64,000 nt of DNA from contig NZ_JAIQWX010000012.1 in the NCBI RefSeq assembly GCF_020164475.1, positions 1 through 64,000 on the forward strand. Direction: 5' to 3'. Numbering within the stretch: the stretch's first letter is position 1; each line of letters starts with the position of its first letter. The notes under the pieces are model-generated. The model searched no databases. It had not been told where the DNA came from and saw only the letters and a list, made by a program, of their open reading frames with translations. This DNA comes from Pseudomonas sp. REP124 (lineage in GTDB: Bacteria; Pseudomonadota; Gammaproteobacteria; Pseudomonadales; Pseudomonadaceae). Below, in pieces: positions 17,690 to 27,606 of the stretch. The position numbers and the translations under genes are program-made.

Positions 17690-19117
17690 ATGTCGCAGCC
17701 GACACAGAAGCTTCGCTTGAGTGCGCTGATAGCGCTGGTGGTCGGTTCAATGATTGGCGGCGGGATCTTTTCACTGCCGCAGAACATGGCGGAGCGTGCC
17801 GACGCTGGGGCCATTCTGATCGGTTGGGGAATCACGGCGGTGGGCATGCTGACCCTGGCCTTCGTATTCCAGACCCTGGCCAATCGCAAGCCGGAACTCA
17901 ACTCCGGTGTCTATGCCTACGCCAAGGCCGGTTTCGGCGATTACATGGGTTTTTCGTCTGCCTGGGGTTACTGGATCAGTGCCTGGCTGGGCAACGTCGG
18001 CTACTTCGTTCTGCTGTTCAGCACCCTCGGTTATTTCTTTCCGGTCTTTGGCCAGGGCAATACGCCGATTGCCATCGGCTGCGCCTCGGTGCTGCTGTGG
18101 GCCGTGCACTTTCTGGTGATGCGCGGGATCAAGGAAGCGGCGTTCATCAACCAGGTGACCACCGTGGCCAAGGTCGTGCCGCTGATCATGTTCATCGTGA
18201 TTGCCGCCGTCGCGTTCAAGGCCGATATCTTCACCCGTGATATCTGGGGTAGTGCCAATCCGAGTTTTGGCAGCGTGATGGACCAGGTGCGCAACATGAT
18301 GCTGGTGACCGTGTTCGTGTTCATCGGCATCGAAGGGGCCAGCGTCTATTCGGCCCGGGCGGAAAAACGCTCCGACGTCGGCCGGGCGACGGTGATCGGT
18401 TTTCTCGGGGTGCTGGCGCTGCTGGTGCTGGTGAACCTGTTGTCGCTGGGGATCATGAGCCAGCCGGAACTGGCGACCTTGCAGAACCCGTCGCTGGCGG
18501 CTGTGCTGGAGCACATCGTTGGGCCGTGGGGTGCCTTGCTGATCAGTATCGGCTTGGCTGTATCCCTGATTGGCGCCTTGTTGTCCTGGGCGTTGCTGTG
18601 CGCTGAAATCCTCTTCGCCACGGCCAAGGACCGCACCATGCCGGCCTTCCTGACCCGTGAAAATGCCAACCACGTACCGGTCAATGCGTTGTGGCTGACT
18701 AATGGCATGATTCAGCTGTTCCTGCTGATCACCCTGTTTTCCGCCGGCACTTACACCAGCCTGATCTACCTCGCATCCTCGATGATTCTGGTGCCGTACC
18801 TGTGGTCGGCGGCCTATGCGGTGCTGCTCAGCGGACGTGGCGAAACCTACGAGCAAGGCTCGGCGCAACGCACCAAGGACCTGCTGATCGGCGCCATCGC
18901 CCTGGGTTATGCGGTGTGGCTGTTGTATGCCGGCGGGGTCAAATACCTGCTGCTCTCGGCGTTGCTTTATGCACCTGGGGTGATTCTGTTCGCCAAGGCC
19001 AAGCGCGAGCAGGGCCAACCGCTGTTCACGAACATAGAGAAAGGCATTTTCGCCTGTGTTCTGGTCGGCGCGGGGGTGGCGGCCTATGGGTTGTACAGCG
19101 GTGTGCTGTCGCTGTAG
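17690..19117 (+). CDS. Second ArcD-like basic amino-acid antiporter
   Basis: A 475-residue APC-superfamily antiporter, the same length as ArcD and largely identical to it by eye ([31 protein letters not shown], then [20 protein letters not shown]). It should exchange arginine/ornithine or a related pair. The reading frame extends upstream to 17609, but ATG 17690 has GGAGGGAG about nine bases upstream and matches the ArcD start. It is transcribed away from arcDABC and followed 55 bases later by ppk2 on the same strand, probably one transcript. Whether substrate or regulation differs from ArcD cannot be told from sequence. Confidence 0.93.
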   Translation: MSQPTQKLRLSALIALVVGSMIGGGIFSLPQNMAERADAGAILIGWGITAVGMLTLAFVFQTLANRKPELNSGVYAYAKAGFGDYMGFSSAWGYWISAWLGNVGYFVLLFSTLGYFFPVFGQGNTPIAIGCASVLLWAVHFLVMRGIKEAAFINQVTTVAKVVPLIMFIVIAAVAFKADIFTRDIWGSANPSFGSVMDQVRNMMLVTVFVFIGIEGASVYSARAEKRSDVGRATVIGFLGVLALLVLVNLLSLGIMSQPELATLQNPSLAAVLEHIVGPWGALLISIGLAVSLIGALLSWALLCAEILFATAKDRTMPAFLTRENANHVPVNALWLTNGMIQLFLLITLFSAGTYTSLIYLASSMILVPYLWSAAYAVLLSGRGETYEQGSAQRTKDLLIGAIALGYAVWLLYAGGVKYLLLSALLYAPGVILFAKAKREQGQPLFTNIEKGIFACVLVGAGVAAYGLYSGVLSL

Positions 19118-19172
19118 CCGCATCCACCTCCTTTCATTGTTGTCATTGGTCCGTATTCGCGAGGGATTGAAC

Positions 19173-19994
19173 ATGGCAAAAGGCAAGAAAGACGCGAAGA
19201 AGAAACAGCCCGCAGAAGAAACGAAATTGAGCAACAAAGACTACCTGGCTCAGTTGCGCCTGTTGCACGTCGAACTGGTCAAGTTGCAGGAGTGGGTGAA
19301 GCAGGAGGGCGTGAAGATCTGCGTGATCTTCGAGGGTCGCGACGGTGCGGGGAAGGGCGGGACGATCAAGGCGCTGACCGAGCGGGTGAGCCCGCGGGTG
19401 TTCAGGGTGCTGGCACTGCCTGCGCCGACTGATCGGGAAAAGAGCCAGATGTATCTGCAACGCTACCTGCCGCATCTGCCGGCGGCTGGCGAGATCGTGA
19501 TCTTCGATCGCAGCTGGTACAACCGCGCGGGCGTCGAGCGGGTGATGGGGTTTTGTACCGAGGAACAGGCGCAGAAATTCCTCAAGACGGTGCCGGCGGT
19601 TGAGCGGGCGATCGTTGATTCGGGGGTAATCCTGCTCAAGTACTGGCTGGAGGTCAGCGAGGAAGAACAGACCCGCCGGCTGGAGGCGCGGATCGAGGAC
19701 GGGCGCAAGATCTGGAAACTGTCACCGATGGACCTGAAGTCCTACAGCCGCTGGTACGACTACTCCCGCGCCCGCGACGACATGTTCAAGGCCACCGATA
19801 CCGAGTACGGGCCATGGCTGGTGGCCAACTCCAACGACAAGCGCAGGGCGCGGTTGAACATCATCACCGATCTGTTGAGCCGCATTCCCTACAAGGAGGT
19901 CAAGCGCGAAAAGATCGTCCTGCCGAAACGCCAGAAACCGGGAGGCTACCGCGAAGCGGATCACCCGCTGCGGCATGTGTCCGAGAAGTTCTGA
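19173..19994 (+). CDS. ppk2: Polyphosphate kinase 2
   Basis: A 273-residue single-domain PPK2, which moves phosphate between polyphosphate and nucleotides (ADP/GDP or AMP depending on class). Seen motifs are Walker A FEGRDGAGKGGTIKAL near residue 50, Walker B-type IVIFDRSWYNRAGVERVMGF near 108 and the lid region WKLSPMDLKSYSRWYDYSRA. The N-terminus is Lys-rich (MAKGKKDAKKKQ). A long in-frame extension into the antiporter gene is not used; GAGGG lies before ATG 19173. Linked to the second ArcD-like gene. Single-domain length suggests class I or III. Confidence 0.94.
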   Translation: MAKGKKDAKKKQPAEETKLSNKDYLAQLRLLHVELVKLQEWVKQEGVKICVIFEGRDGAGKGGTIKALTERVSPRVFRVLALPAPTDREKSQMYLQRYLPHLPAAGEIVIFDRSWYNRAGVERVMGFCTEEQAQKFLKTVPAVERAIVDSGVILLKYWLEVSEEEQTRRLEARIEDGRKIWKLSPMDLKSYSRWYDYSRARDDMFKATDTEYGPWLVANSNDKRRARLNIITDLLSRIPYKEVKREKIVLPKRQKPGGYREADHPLRHVSEKF

Positions 19995-20012
19995 AGCATC
20001 AACTGCCGAATG

Positions 20013-20239
20013 TGTAGGAGCGAGGCTTGCCCGCGAAGGCGTCAGTTGGTCCGACATCAATGTTGGATGTGCCGGCCTCTTCGCGGGCAAGCCTCGCTCC
20101 TACAGGTCCCGAGACCGACCGCAAAATCTGCGAAATATGCAAAACCCTGTGGGAGCGGGCTTGCTCGCGAAGGTGTCAGATGGGCCGGCATCAATGTTGG
20201 ATGTGCCGACCTTTTCGCGGGCAAGCCCGCTCCCACAGG
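20013..20239. repeat. REP cluster (two REPINs)
   Basis: Two inverted REP pairs, 20013-20106 and 20145-20239, between the convergent ppk2 and efflux outer-membrane genes. Both spacers contain the common text CATCAATGTTGGATGTGCCG, so they derive from the same REPIN subtype. Confidence 0.9.
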
Positions 20240-20263
20240 TATTGTGGGAGACACAGGCCTGTT

Positions 20264-21691
20264 TCAGGACCCGGACGCTGTCAGCTCATCCGCCTTGGAC
20301 ACCCAGCCCCCACCCGTGGCCTTGTACAGATCGACCATCGAGGTAAACACCTGCCCACGTGTGCGGGTGTAGTTGATTTCGGCGTCGAACAGGCTGCGTT
20401 CGGCGTCGAGCACTTCGATGTAGCTGGTGTAGCCGTTGTCGTAGCGCAGCCGGGCGAAGTGCGCGTAGGTGCGCAGGGCGTCGACCTGGCCGGCCTGGAA
20501 GGCCATTTGTTCGCGGGATTTGCTCGAGGCGACCAGGGCGTTTTCCACATCGCCGAAGGCCGATTGAATGGCTTTCTGATAGGTCAGCAGCGCTTGCTTT
20601 TGAAAGGCTTCGGCCTGTTTGACTTGCCCGGAAATCGCGCCGCCGGTGAAGATCGGCATGCTCGCCGCCACCCCATAGGACCAGGTGGCAGCCGGCCCGG
20701 TGAACAGGTCCGAGAGCTGGTTACTGACCGAACCGAGCATCCCGGTCAGGGAGATGGTCGGAAAATACTGGGCCTTGGCCGCGCCGATCTGGGCGTTGGC
20801 CGAAATCAGATCCAGTTCGGCCTGACGCAGATCCGGCCGGCGCTCCAGCAAATCCGACGGCAACCCGGCTGGCACCGCCGGCAGCGTCAGTTGCGCCAGA
20901 CTGCGTCCGCGCAGAATCGGCCCGGGGTTGCGACCCAGCAGAATCGCCAACAGGTTTTCCTGCTGCGCCACCAGCGGCTCGAATTGCGCCACCGAAGCCT
21001 GGGTGCGCTGGTACTCGGAGAGGTTCTGCGCCAACTCCATTTCCGAAATGACCCCGGCCTCGAAGCGCTGTTTGAAGATGCCGTAGGAATCACCCCGAAC
21101 CTTGGCCGTGGTACGGGCGATTTCCAGCTCGCGGTCCAGATCCCGCAGGGTGATGTAACTGGTCGCCACCGACGACACCAGGCTCAGGATCACACTGCGC
21201 CGTCCTTCCTCGGACGCCAGCAGATCGGCGCGGGCCGACTCGTTCAGGCGCCGCAGACGACCCCAGATATCCAGCTCCCAATTGACGCTGAGCAGTGCCT
21301 GATAATTGTTGAACACCGGATCGACCGACGAATCCAGCGGCACCGGGCCGTTGTCCCGCGGCGAGCGGGTACGCTGACCCTGGCTATCAAGCCCGACCTG
21401 AGGAAAGAACAGGGAGCGGGTTTCAACATAGCGCCCCTGGAACTGCTCGACCCGGGCTGCGGCGATCTTGATGTCCTTGTTTTCGAGCAGGGCGCTGCGA
21501 ATCAACTCATTGAGCACCGGGTCCTGGAACTGTTCCCACCACAGGGTATTGGACAGGTCCTTGGCTTCCTTGTCCGCGTAACGGTAGGCCGCCGGGGTGT
21601 CGATGTTCGGCGCCTGATAGTCGGGGCCGACCATGCAGCCGGTCAGGCTCAAGCCCAGGCATAGACAAAGCGGGAAAGAGTTCTTGCGCAT
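20264..21691 (-). CDS. RND efflux outer-membrane factor (OprM/NodT family lipoprotein)
   Basis: A 475-residue TolC-like channel lipoprotein. The signal peptide ends in lipobox LTGC (Cys19), followed by MVGPDYQAP, the classic OprM-type mature N-terminus. It has two tandem OEP repeats with long helices (ENKDIKIAAARVEQFQGRYV; QKAIQSAFGDVENALVAS). It completes the tripartite pump with the two upstream genes. The frame extends to 21706, but ATG 21691 has AGGGGG upstream and starts the signal peptide. That start sits directly beside the pump gene's stop, so translation is coupled. Confidence 0.93.
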   Translation of the reverse strand: MRKNSFPLCLCLGLSLTGCMVGPDYQAPNIDTPAAYRYADKEAKDLSNTLWWEQFQDPVLNELIRSALLENKDIKIAAARVEQFQGRYVETRSLFFPQVGLDSQGQRTRSPRDNGPVPLDSSVDPVFNNYQALLSVNWELDIWGRLRRLNESARADLLASEEGRRSVILSLVSSVATSYITLRDLDRELEIARTTAKVRGDSYGIFKQRFEAGVISEMELAQNLSEYQRTQASVAQFEPLVAQQENLLAILLGRNPGPILRGRSLAQLTLPAVPAGLPSDLLERRPDLRQAELDLISANAQIGAAKAQYFPTISLTGMLGSVSNQLSDLFTGPAATWSYGVAASMPIFTGGAISGQVKQAEAFQKQALLTYQKAIQSAFGDVENALVASSKSREQMAFQAGQVDALRTYAHFARLRYDNGYTSYIEVLDAERSLFDAEINYTRTRGQVFTSMVDLYKATGGGWVSKADELTASGS

Positions 21692-21692
21692 C

Positions 21693-24600
21693 TCAATCCC
21701 CCTCATGCTTGTTTTGCGCCGCCCCGTCAGGGATCTGCGCAGAAGGTGTCTGGGCTACCAGTTTTTGCTTGTCGTCCTTCTTGCCGGTCATGCGCTCGAT
21801 CAGGAAGTAGAAGACCGGAATGAAGAACACCGCGATCACCGTCGCCGCCAGCATCCCGCCGATCACTCCGGTACCGATGGAGTGCCGGCTGTTTTCGGAT
21901 GCACCGACCGCAATCGCCAACGGCACGCAACCCAGAATGAACGCCAGCGACGTCATCACGATTGGCCGCAGGCGCTCTTTCGCGGCGGTCATGGCCGCAT
22001 CGTACGCCGACATCCCGGCTTCCCGGTTCAATACCGCGAACTCGAAAATCAGAATCGCGTTCTTCGCCGCCAGGGCCACCAGCATGGTCAGCCCGATCTG
22101 GAAATACACGTCATTGCTCAAGCCCCGGATCAACACGGCGAGCATGGCACCGAAGATGGCGAACGGCACCGCCATCAGCACACCCACCGGCAGCGACCAC
22201 TTTTCGTACTGCGCCGCGAGGATCAGGAACACCATCACCAGGCCGAAGATGAACACCTGGGAGGACGCGCCACCGCTCTTTTTCTCTTCGAACGCTTCGC
22301 CGCTGAGGGCCAGGGCATAGTCGTCGGTCATGATCTCGGCGCTGATCTCTTCCAGCGCCGCCAATGCCTGACCGGTGCTGTAGCCGGGGGCGGCGTTGGC
22401 GGTGAGCTTGACCGCCGGGAAGTTGTTGAAACGGGTCAGAAGGTCGGGCCCGGTGACGTAGCGGGTGGTCAGCACGGCTTTGAGCGGCACCATGTCGAGG
22501 TTCTTGCTGCGCACGTAAATCTGTTGAAGATCTTCGGCTTTGAGACGGTAGGCCGGCTCGGCCTGCAGGATCACCTGCCACAAGCGGCTGAACTTGTTGA
22601 ATTGCGAAACGTACAGCGAGCCGAACATGGTCTGCATCGCGCTGTAGACGTCTTCCACCGGTACACCCAGGGACTCGGCCTTTTCCCGGTCGACATCCAC
22701 CATCAACTGCCGTGAATGCACGTTGAAGGTCGAGGTGACGGCGCCCAGTTCCGGACGTTCCTTGGCCTTGGCCACCAGAGTGCCGACCATCTCGGCCAAC
22801 TGGTCAACGTTGCCGTCGCCCTTGCTCTGCACCCAGACCTCCATGCCGCCGGTGGTGCCCAGGCCCGGAATCGACGGCGGGTTGACCGGCAGAATGATGC
22901 CTTCCTGCACGGTAGAGAAGGCATGGGCGGCTTTCTGGATCACCGCCGGCGCGCTTTGTTCGGCGATGGTGTCGGAGTCCTTGTAGCGGCCTTCGAAATC
23001 CTTGAAACCGACGAAAAAAGCACCGGCGTTGTTCTTGTTCTGGCCGTCCAGCAGGCTGTAACCATTGACGATGGCCACGCCTTCCACCGACGGGTCGTTC
23101 TGGAAGAAATCACTGGCCACCTGGCCCACCGCGCCGGTGCGATCGAGGCTCGCGGCATCGGGCATGATGATCGCGCCCAGCAGGTAACCCTGGTCCTCCG
23201 GCGGCAGGAAGGCGCTGGGGATGCGATTGCCCATCAGCACGATCAGCACGATCATCCCGGCAAACACCAGCAAGGCGAGGGCGAAACGCTTGATCATGAA
23301 CGCCACCGAGCGCGAATAACCGTCGGTCATGCGCTCGAAGCTGCGTTCGAACCAGCGGAAGAATCTGTTCTTTTCACCGTGCTGCGGCTTGAGCAGCAGG
23401 GCGGCGAGGGCGGGGGACAGGGTCAGGGCCACGAGGCCTGAAATCACCACGGAAATGGCGATGGTGATGGCGAACTGTTTATAGAGTTGGCCGGTGATCC
23501 CACCCATGAACGCCACCGGAATGAACACCGCACAGAGCACCAGCACGATGGCAACCACGGGGCCTGCCACTTCGTCCATCGCCCGTTTCGCGGCGTCCTT
23601 GGGGTTCATCTTGTGCACGTGCATGTTGCGCTCGACGTTCTCGATCACCACGATCGCGTCGTCCACCACGATACCGATGGCCAGCACCATGCCGAACAGC
23701 GTCAGCATGTTCACCGAGAAGCCCAGGGCGGTCATGCCGATGAAGGTGCCGACAATCGACACCGGCACCGCAATCACCGGAATCAGCGTGGCGCGCAGGC
23801 TCTGCAGGAATAGGAACACCACGATCACCACCAGCACCAGGGCTTCGAAGAAGGTGTGGATCACCTCGGAAATCGACGCGCGGGTGAAGGCGGTGGTGTC
23901 CATCACGATCTTGTATTCGATGCCCTCGGGGAAGGTGGCCTTCATGTCCGAGAGGGTCTTGGTCACCGCCGCCGAAACGTCCAGGGCGTTGGCCCCAGGT
24001 TGCTGGTACACCGCAATCAGCGTCGCCGGTTTGCCCTGGTAGGTGCTGCGCAGCGAGTAGTCCTTCTGCCCAAGTTCCGCCCGGCCGACGTCCTTGAGCC
24101 GCACGATGGCCGCGCCTTCGTTGCTGGCGCGCAGGATGATGTTTTCGAACTCCGAAGGCTCGGTCAGGCGACCCTTGGTGGTCACCGCGAACGACTGCTC
24201 CACGGGCGAGCCGGTCGGTGACTGGCCAACCCGGCCCACGGCGAATTGCTGGTTCTGGTTGGCCACGGCTTTCTGCACATCGGCCGCGGTGATGCCCAGT
24301 TGCGCCATGCGGTCGGGCTTGAGCCAGATCCGCATCGCGTAGTCAGGTGTGCCGAAAATACTGGCCTGGTTGGCGCCGGGAATACGCTTGAGCGCGTCCA
24401 GCACGTAGAGGTTGGCGTAGTTGGCGACGTAGGTGCTGTCATAACGGTCGCCATTGGAGTAAACCGCCAGCACCATCATGAACGCCGAGGATTTCTTCTG
24501 CACCTGGATGCCTTGGCTCTGCACCGCGTCGGGCAGTTGCGGCAGGGCCAGGTTTACGCGGTTCTGCACGTCAACCTGGGCCAGGGCCGGGTCGGTGCCG

Positions 24601-24893
24601 ATCTCGAAGAACACGTTGAGGGTCATGTTGCCCGTCGCCGAGCTCGACGAGTTCATGTAGATCATGTTGTCGGCGCCGTTGACCTGCTGCTCGATCGGCG
24701 CAGCGACGTTGTTGGCCACCACCTGCGCATCGGCGCCGGGGTAGGTGGCCGCCACGGTGATTTGCGGCGGCGTGATGTCCGGGTACTGGGCCACCGGCAG
24801 CGACAGCATGGCTACCGCGCCGGCCAAGGTGATGACGATGGAGATAACGGAAGCGAAGATTGGCCGGTCGATGCAATAGTGGGAAATGCTCAT
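21693..24893 (-). CDS. RND multidrug efflux permease (HAE1 family)
   Basis: A 1066-residue inner-membrane drug/proton antiporter with 12 expected transmembrane helices and two large periplasmic loops. The N-terminus MSISHYCIDRPIFASVISIV and the proton-relay pair in TM4 (GIVVDDAIVVIENVER) are intact. A second conserved helix, AAKNAILIFEFAVLNREAG, is in the C-terminal half. The sequence differs clearly from MexB and MexF as I recall them, so the pump belongs to another HAE1 branch and I give no symbol. It overlaps the adaptor stop by four bases (ATGA). Substrates unknown. No regulator gene adjoins the operon. Confidence 0.95.
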   Translation of the reverse strand: MSISHYCIDRPIFASVISIVITLAGAVAMLSLPVAQYPDITPPQITVAATYPGADAQVVANNVAAPIEQQVNGADNMIYMNSSSSATGNMTLNVFFEIGTDPALAQVDVQNRVNLALPQLPDAVQSQGIQVQKKSSAFMMVLAVYSNGDRYDSTYVANYANLYVLDALKRIPGANQASIFGTPDYAMRIWLKPDRMAQLGITAADVQKAVANQNQQFAVGRVGQSPTGSPVEQSFAVTTKGRLTEPSEFENIILRASNEGAAIVRLKDVGRAELGQKDYSLRSTYQGKPATLIAVYQQPGANALDVSAAVTKTLSDMKATFPEGIEYKIVMDTTAFTRASISEVIHTFFEALVLVVIVVFLFLQSLRATLIPVIAVPVSIVGTFIGMTALGFSVNMLTLFGMVLAIGIVVDDAIVVIENVERNMHVHKMNPKDAAKRAMDEVAGPVVAIVLVLCAVFIPVAFMGGITGQLYKQFAITIAISVVISGLVALTLSPALAALLLKPQHGEKNRFFRWFERSFERMTDGYSRSVAFMIKRFALALLVFAGMIVLIVLMGNRIPSAFLPPEDQGYLLGAIIMPDAASLDRTGAVGQVASDFFQNDPSVEGVAIVNGYSLLDGQNKNNAGAFFVGFKDFEGRYKDSDTIAEQSAPAVIQKAAHAFSTVQEGIILPVNPPSIPGLGTTGGMEVWVQSKGDGNVDQLAEMVGTLVAKAKERPELGAVTSTFNVHSRQLMVDVDREKAESLGVPVEDVYSAMQTMFGSLYVSQFNKFSRLWQVILQAEPAYRLKAEDLQQIYVRSKNLDMVPLKAVLTTRYVTGPDLLTRFNNFPAVKLTANAAPGYSTGQALAALEEISAEIMTDDYALALSGEAFEEKKSGGASSQVFIFGLVMVFLILAAQYEKWSLPVGVLMAVPFAIFGAMLAVLIRGLSNDVYFQIGLTMLVALAAKNAILIFEFAVLNREAGMSAYDAAMTAAKERLRPIVMTSLAFILGCVPLAIAVGASENSRHSIGTGVIGGMLAATVIAVFFIPVFYFLIERMTGKKDDKQKLVAQTPSAQIPDGAAQNKHEGD

Positions 24894-26119
24894 GGCGCTT
24901 TCCCACCGGCTGGCGGAGTAGTGGGGCCGGCCTTGATGGTTTGTCCGGATTCGGCGGGGACCGGCGCCTTGACGGCCGCCTCGTTGATTTTCAGCGGTGC
25001 TCCGGGCGCTACCCGCAGCGCGCCATCGACCACGATGCGCTCGCCGGCTTTCAGGCCTTTGTTGATGAACCAGTTATCACCTTGCCATTCGCCCACCTCG
25101 ACCACCCGTTGCTCGGGTTTGCCTTCGCCGTTGATCACCCAGACGAACTGGCTTTTCGCGCCTTCGAGCACGGCTTTTTGTGGTACCAGGATCGCATTCG
25201 GCCGGGTCGCGCCCTTGGCCAGGGCGCGCACGAACTGGCCGGGACGCAGCAGCCCGTTGGGGTTGGCCAGCACCGCGCGGACCAGGAAGGTGCCGGTGTC
25301 CTGGCTGTAGGACGGCGCGGTGAAGTTGACCTTGCCGCGTTCCGGAACGGTGGTGCCGTCCGCCAGGACGATTTCGACGATAAAGTCGCTGCGTGGAGGG
25401 AAGACCAGGTGTCCGGCGGCGATTTCGTCGCGGTATTTGAGGGTTTCGTTTTCCGAAAGGCTGAAGTTGACGTACATCGGGTCCATTTGCGACACGGAAG
25501 TCAGCAAGCCTGATTCGCCCGGTGTGACGTAGCTGCCTTCCTGTTTTTTCGCGTCGCTGGACAGGCCGTTGAGCGGCGAGGTGATGGTGGTATAGCTCAG
25601 GTTCAGTTGCGCGGTGCGCACCTGGCCCTCGGCGGCGAGCACCGCGGCCTTGGTTTCGCGCTCGGAGCCGACGGCATTGTCCAGGTCCATCTTGCTGACC
25701 GCGTTCTGCGCCGCCAGCGGACGGACGCGGGCGAGGGTGGCCTTGGCCACTTCCCAGCGCGCCTGTTGCTGGGCCATCTGGCCCTGGGCCGAGGCAAGGG
25801 CGGCCTCGAACGGCTTGCGGTCCATCTGGAACAGGACTTGTCCGGTTTTCACCAGATCGCCTTCGGTGTACTGGCGCTTGTCCAGGAAGCCGGCAACCCG
25901 GGCGCGGATTTCCACCTCCCGTGAGCTCTGGGTCTGGGCAACGAATTCGAAAGTGACCGGCGTATCGCGCGAGACGACCGTCATCACGGTCACCTCCGGT
26001 GGCTGGCGGGCCGGTGCAACCGGCTCTTTGCCGCACCCGGCCAGAAGAGACGAAAGCCCGATAAGGGCAACGACAGGCAGGCTCAAGCGCTGCCCGACAA
26101 CGAATGATTTCACACCCAT
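24890..26119 (-). CDS. RND efflux periplasmic adaptor (membrane fusion protein)
   Basis: A 409-residue lipoprotein adaptor that links pump and outer-membrane channel. A signal peptide with lipobox LLAGC is followed by the beta-barrel/lipoyl halves (VEIRARVAGFLDKRQYTEGD near residue 70; LNLSYTTITSPLNGLSSD near 175) and a helical hairpin between them. The C-terminal tail is Pro/Ala-rich. The open frame begins at 26161, but ATG 26119 has GGAG seven bases upstream and gives a normal signal peptide. First gene of the three-gene efflux operon, followed by permease and OprM-type factor. Confidence 0.93.
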   Translation of the reverse strand: MGVKSFVVGQRLSLPVVALIGLSSLLAGCGKEPVAPARQPPEVTVMTVVSRDTPVTFEFVAQTQSSREVEIRARVAGFLDKRQYTEGDLVKTGQVLFQMDRKPFEAALASAQGQMAQQQARWEVAKATLARVRPLAAQNAVSKMDLDNAVGSERETKAAVLAAEGQVRTAQLNLSYTTITSPLNGLSSDAKKQEGSYVTPGESGLLTSVSQMDPMYVNFSLSENETLKYRDEIAAGHLVFPPRSDFIVEIVLADGTTVPERGKVNFTAPSYSQDTGTFLVRAVLANPNGLLRPGQFVRALAKGATRPNAILVPQKAVLEGAKSQFVWVINGEGKPEQRVVEVGEWQGDNWFINKGLKAGERIVVDGALRVAPGAPLKINEAAVKAPVPAESGQTIKAGPTTPPAGGKAP

Positions 26120-26235
26120 CCCCACGCTCCTGACTGTCTCCCCGAACAGAAGCGTAGACACAAAGCTTGCGCAGCGCTAACCGCGTTGGAAGCCGATGAA
26201 AATCAGCAGATTCGACATTGATGTAGGCCGAACCG

Positions 26236-26470
26236 ACGCCTTCGCGGGCAAGCCACGCTCCCACAGGTTTTTATGTCGCTCACAGGCCTTGCGATCGACA
26301 CGGAACCCTGTGGGAGCGGGCTTGCTCGCGAAGAGGCCGGCACATTCGACATCAATGCTGGCTGGCCTGACGCCTTCGCGAGCAAGCCCGCTCCCACAGG
26401 TTTTTGCGGTGTTCGCGAAACCTGTGATCGACCCATACCCCTGTAGGAGCGAGGCTTGCCCGCGAAGAGG
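26236..26470. repeat. REP cluster
   Basis: Four REP cores in alternating orientation (26236-26267, 26310-26335, 26372-26400, 26441-26470) in the gap between the divergent efflux operon and the quinone-reductase gene. The middle two form a regular REPIN. Confidence 0.85.
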
Positions 26471-26610
26471 CCAGCCCATGAAAACGCCTGCTGTCATGAA
26501 ATGAAAAGCCATTGTCGTCTGATGAGAAGCGACCCAAGGGGCGGAGTCCTACATTCCAATCAGCGCAATTCGACGCACCCGACAATAATGCTGACTGGGG
26601 AAACAACAAA

Positions 26611-27591
26611 ATGGCCAAAGCCGTACGCTTTTACGAAACCGGTGGTCCCGAAGTACTTCGTTATGAAGATGTCGAAGTCGGCGAACCCGGTCCGGGCCAG
26701 GTTCGTCTTCGTCATGTAGCCGTTGGCCTGAACTATGCCGACACCTACTTTCGTAACGGCACCTACCCGATCCCGATGCCCAACGGCATGGGTGTCGAAG
26801 CGTCCGGCGTGGTCCAGGCCATCGGCGAGGGCGTGACCAATGTTCAGGTCGGCGACCGTGTCACCTACACCGGTTTCCTCAACACCCTGGGCGCCTACAG
26901 CACCGAGCGCCTGATCCCGGCCGCGCCGCTGATCAAGCTGCCGGAAACCATCAGCTTCGAGACCGCCGCGGCCATGACCATGCGCGGCCTGACGTCCTCG
27001 TACCTGATGCGCCGCATCTACGACTTCAAGGCCGGCGACAGCATCTTGCTGCACGCCGCGGCCGGCGGTGTCGGCCTGATCGTTTCGCAATGGGCCAAAT
27101 TGCTCGGCCTGAACGTCATCGGCACCGTTTCCAGCGACGCCAAGGGCGAAATCGCCAAGGCCCACGGCTGCGACCACTTCATCAACTACAGCCACGAAGA
27201 CGTCGCCCAGCGCGTACGCGAACTGACTGACGGCGTCGGCGTGAACGTGGTGTTCGACAGCGTCGGCAAGAACACCTTCATGGGCTCGCTGGATTCGCTC
27301 AAGCGCCGCGGCCTGCTGGTCTGCGTCGGCACTGCGTCCGGTCCGATCCCGGCCTTCGACCCGGTGATGCTGGCGATGAAAGGCTCGCTGTACATGACCC
27401 GTCCGGCACTGGCCGACTACATCGCCGACCCTGCGGAAAAAGCCGCCCTGGCCGGCGAGCTGTTCGATCACGTCGGCAGCGGCCGGATCAAGATCGAGAT
27501 CAACCAGCACTACGCTTTGCAGGACGCCGTCCAGGCTCACCGTGACCTGGAATCGCGCAAGACCACCGGCTCCTCGATTTTCGTCATTTAA
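26611..27591 (+). CDS. NADPH:quinone reductase-like MDR oxidoreductase
   Basis: A 326-residue zinc-free medium-chain dehydrogenase/reductase of the quinone oxidoreductase (Qor) branch. The N-terminal GroES-like domain contains VGLNYADTYFRNGTYP. The Rossmann fold HAAAGGVGLIVSQWAKLLG begins near residue 145, with GTVSS in the cofactor region. It would reduce quinones or activated C=C bonds with NADPH. The frame runs further up to 26512 but the family start MAKAVRFYETGGPEVLRY at ATG 26611 has GGGGA upstream. First gene of a plus-strand operon with the TauD and BKACE genes, 15 bases before the next start codon, so it may handle a pathway intermediate. Confidence 0.92.
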   Translation: MAKAVRFYETGGPEVLRYEDVEVGEPGPGQVRLRHVAVGLNYADTYFRNGTYPIPMPNGMGVEASGVVQAIGEGVTNVQVGDRVTYTGFLNTLGAYSTERLIPAAPLIKLPETISFETAAAMTMRGLTSSYLMRRIYDFKAGDSILLHAAAGGVGLIVSQWAKLLGLNVIGTVSSDAKGEIAKAHGCDHFINYSHEDVAQRVRELTDGVGVNVVFDSVGKNTFMGSLDSLKRRGLLVCVGTASGPIPAFDPVMLAMKGSLYMTRPALADYIADPAEKAALAGELFDHVGSGRIKIEINQHYALQDAVQAHRDLESRKTTGSSIFVI

Positions 27592-27606
27592 GGGAGTTTG
27601 CCTGCC

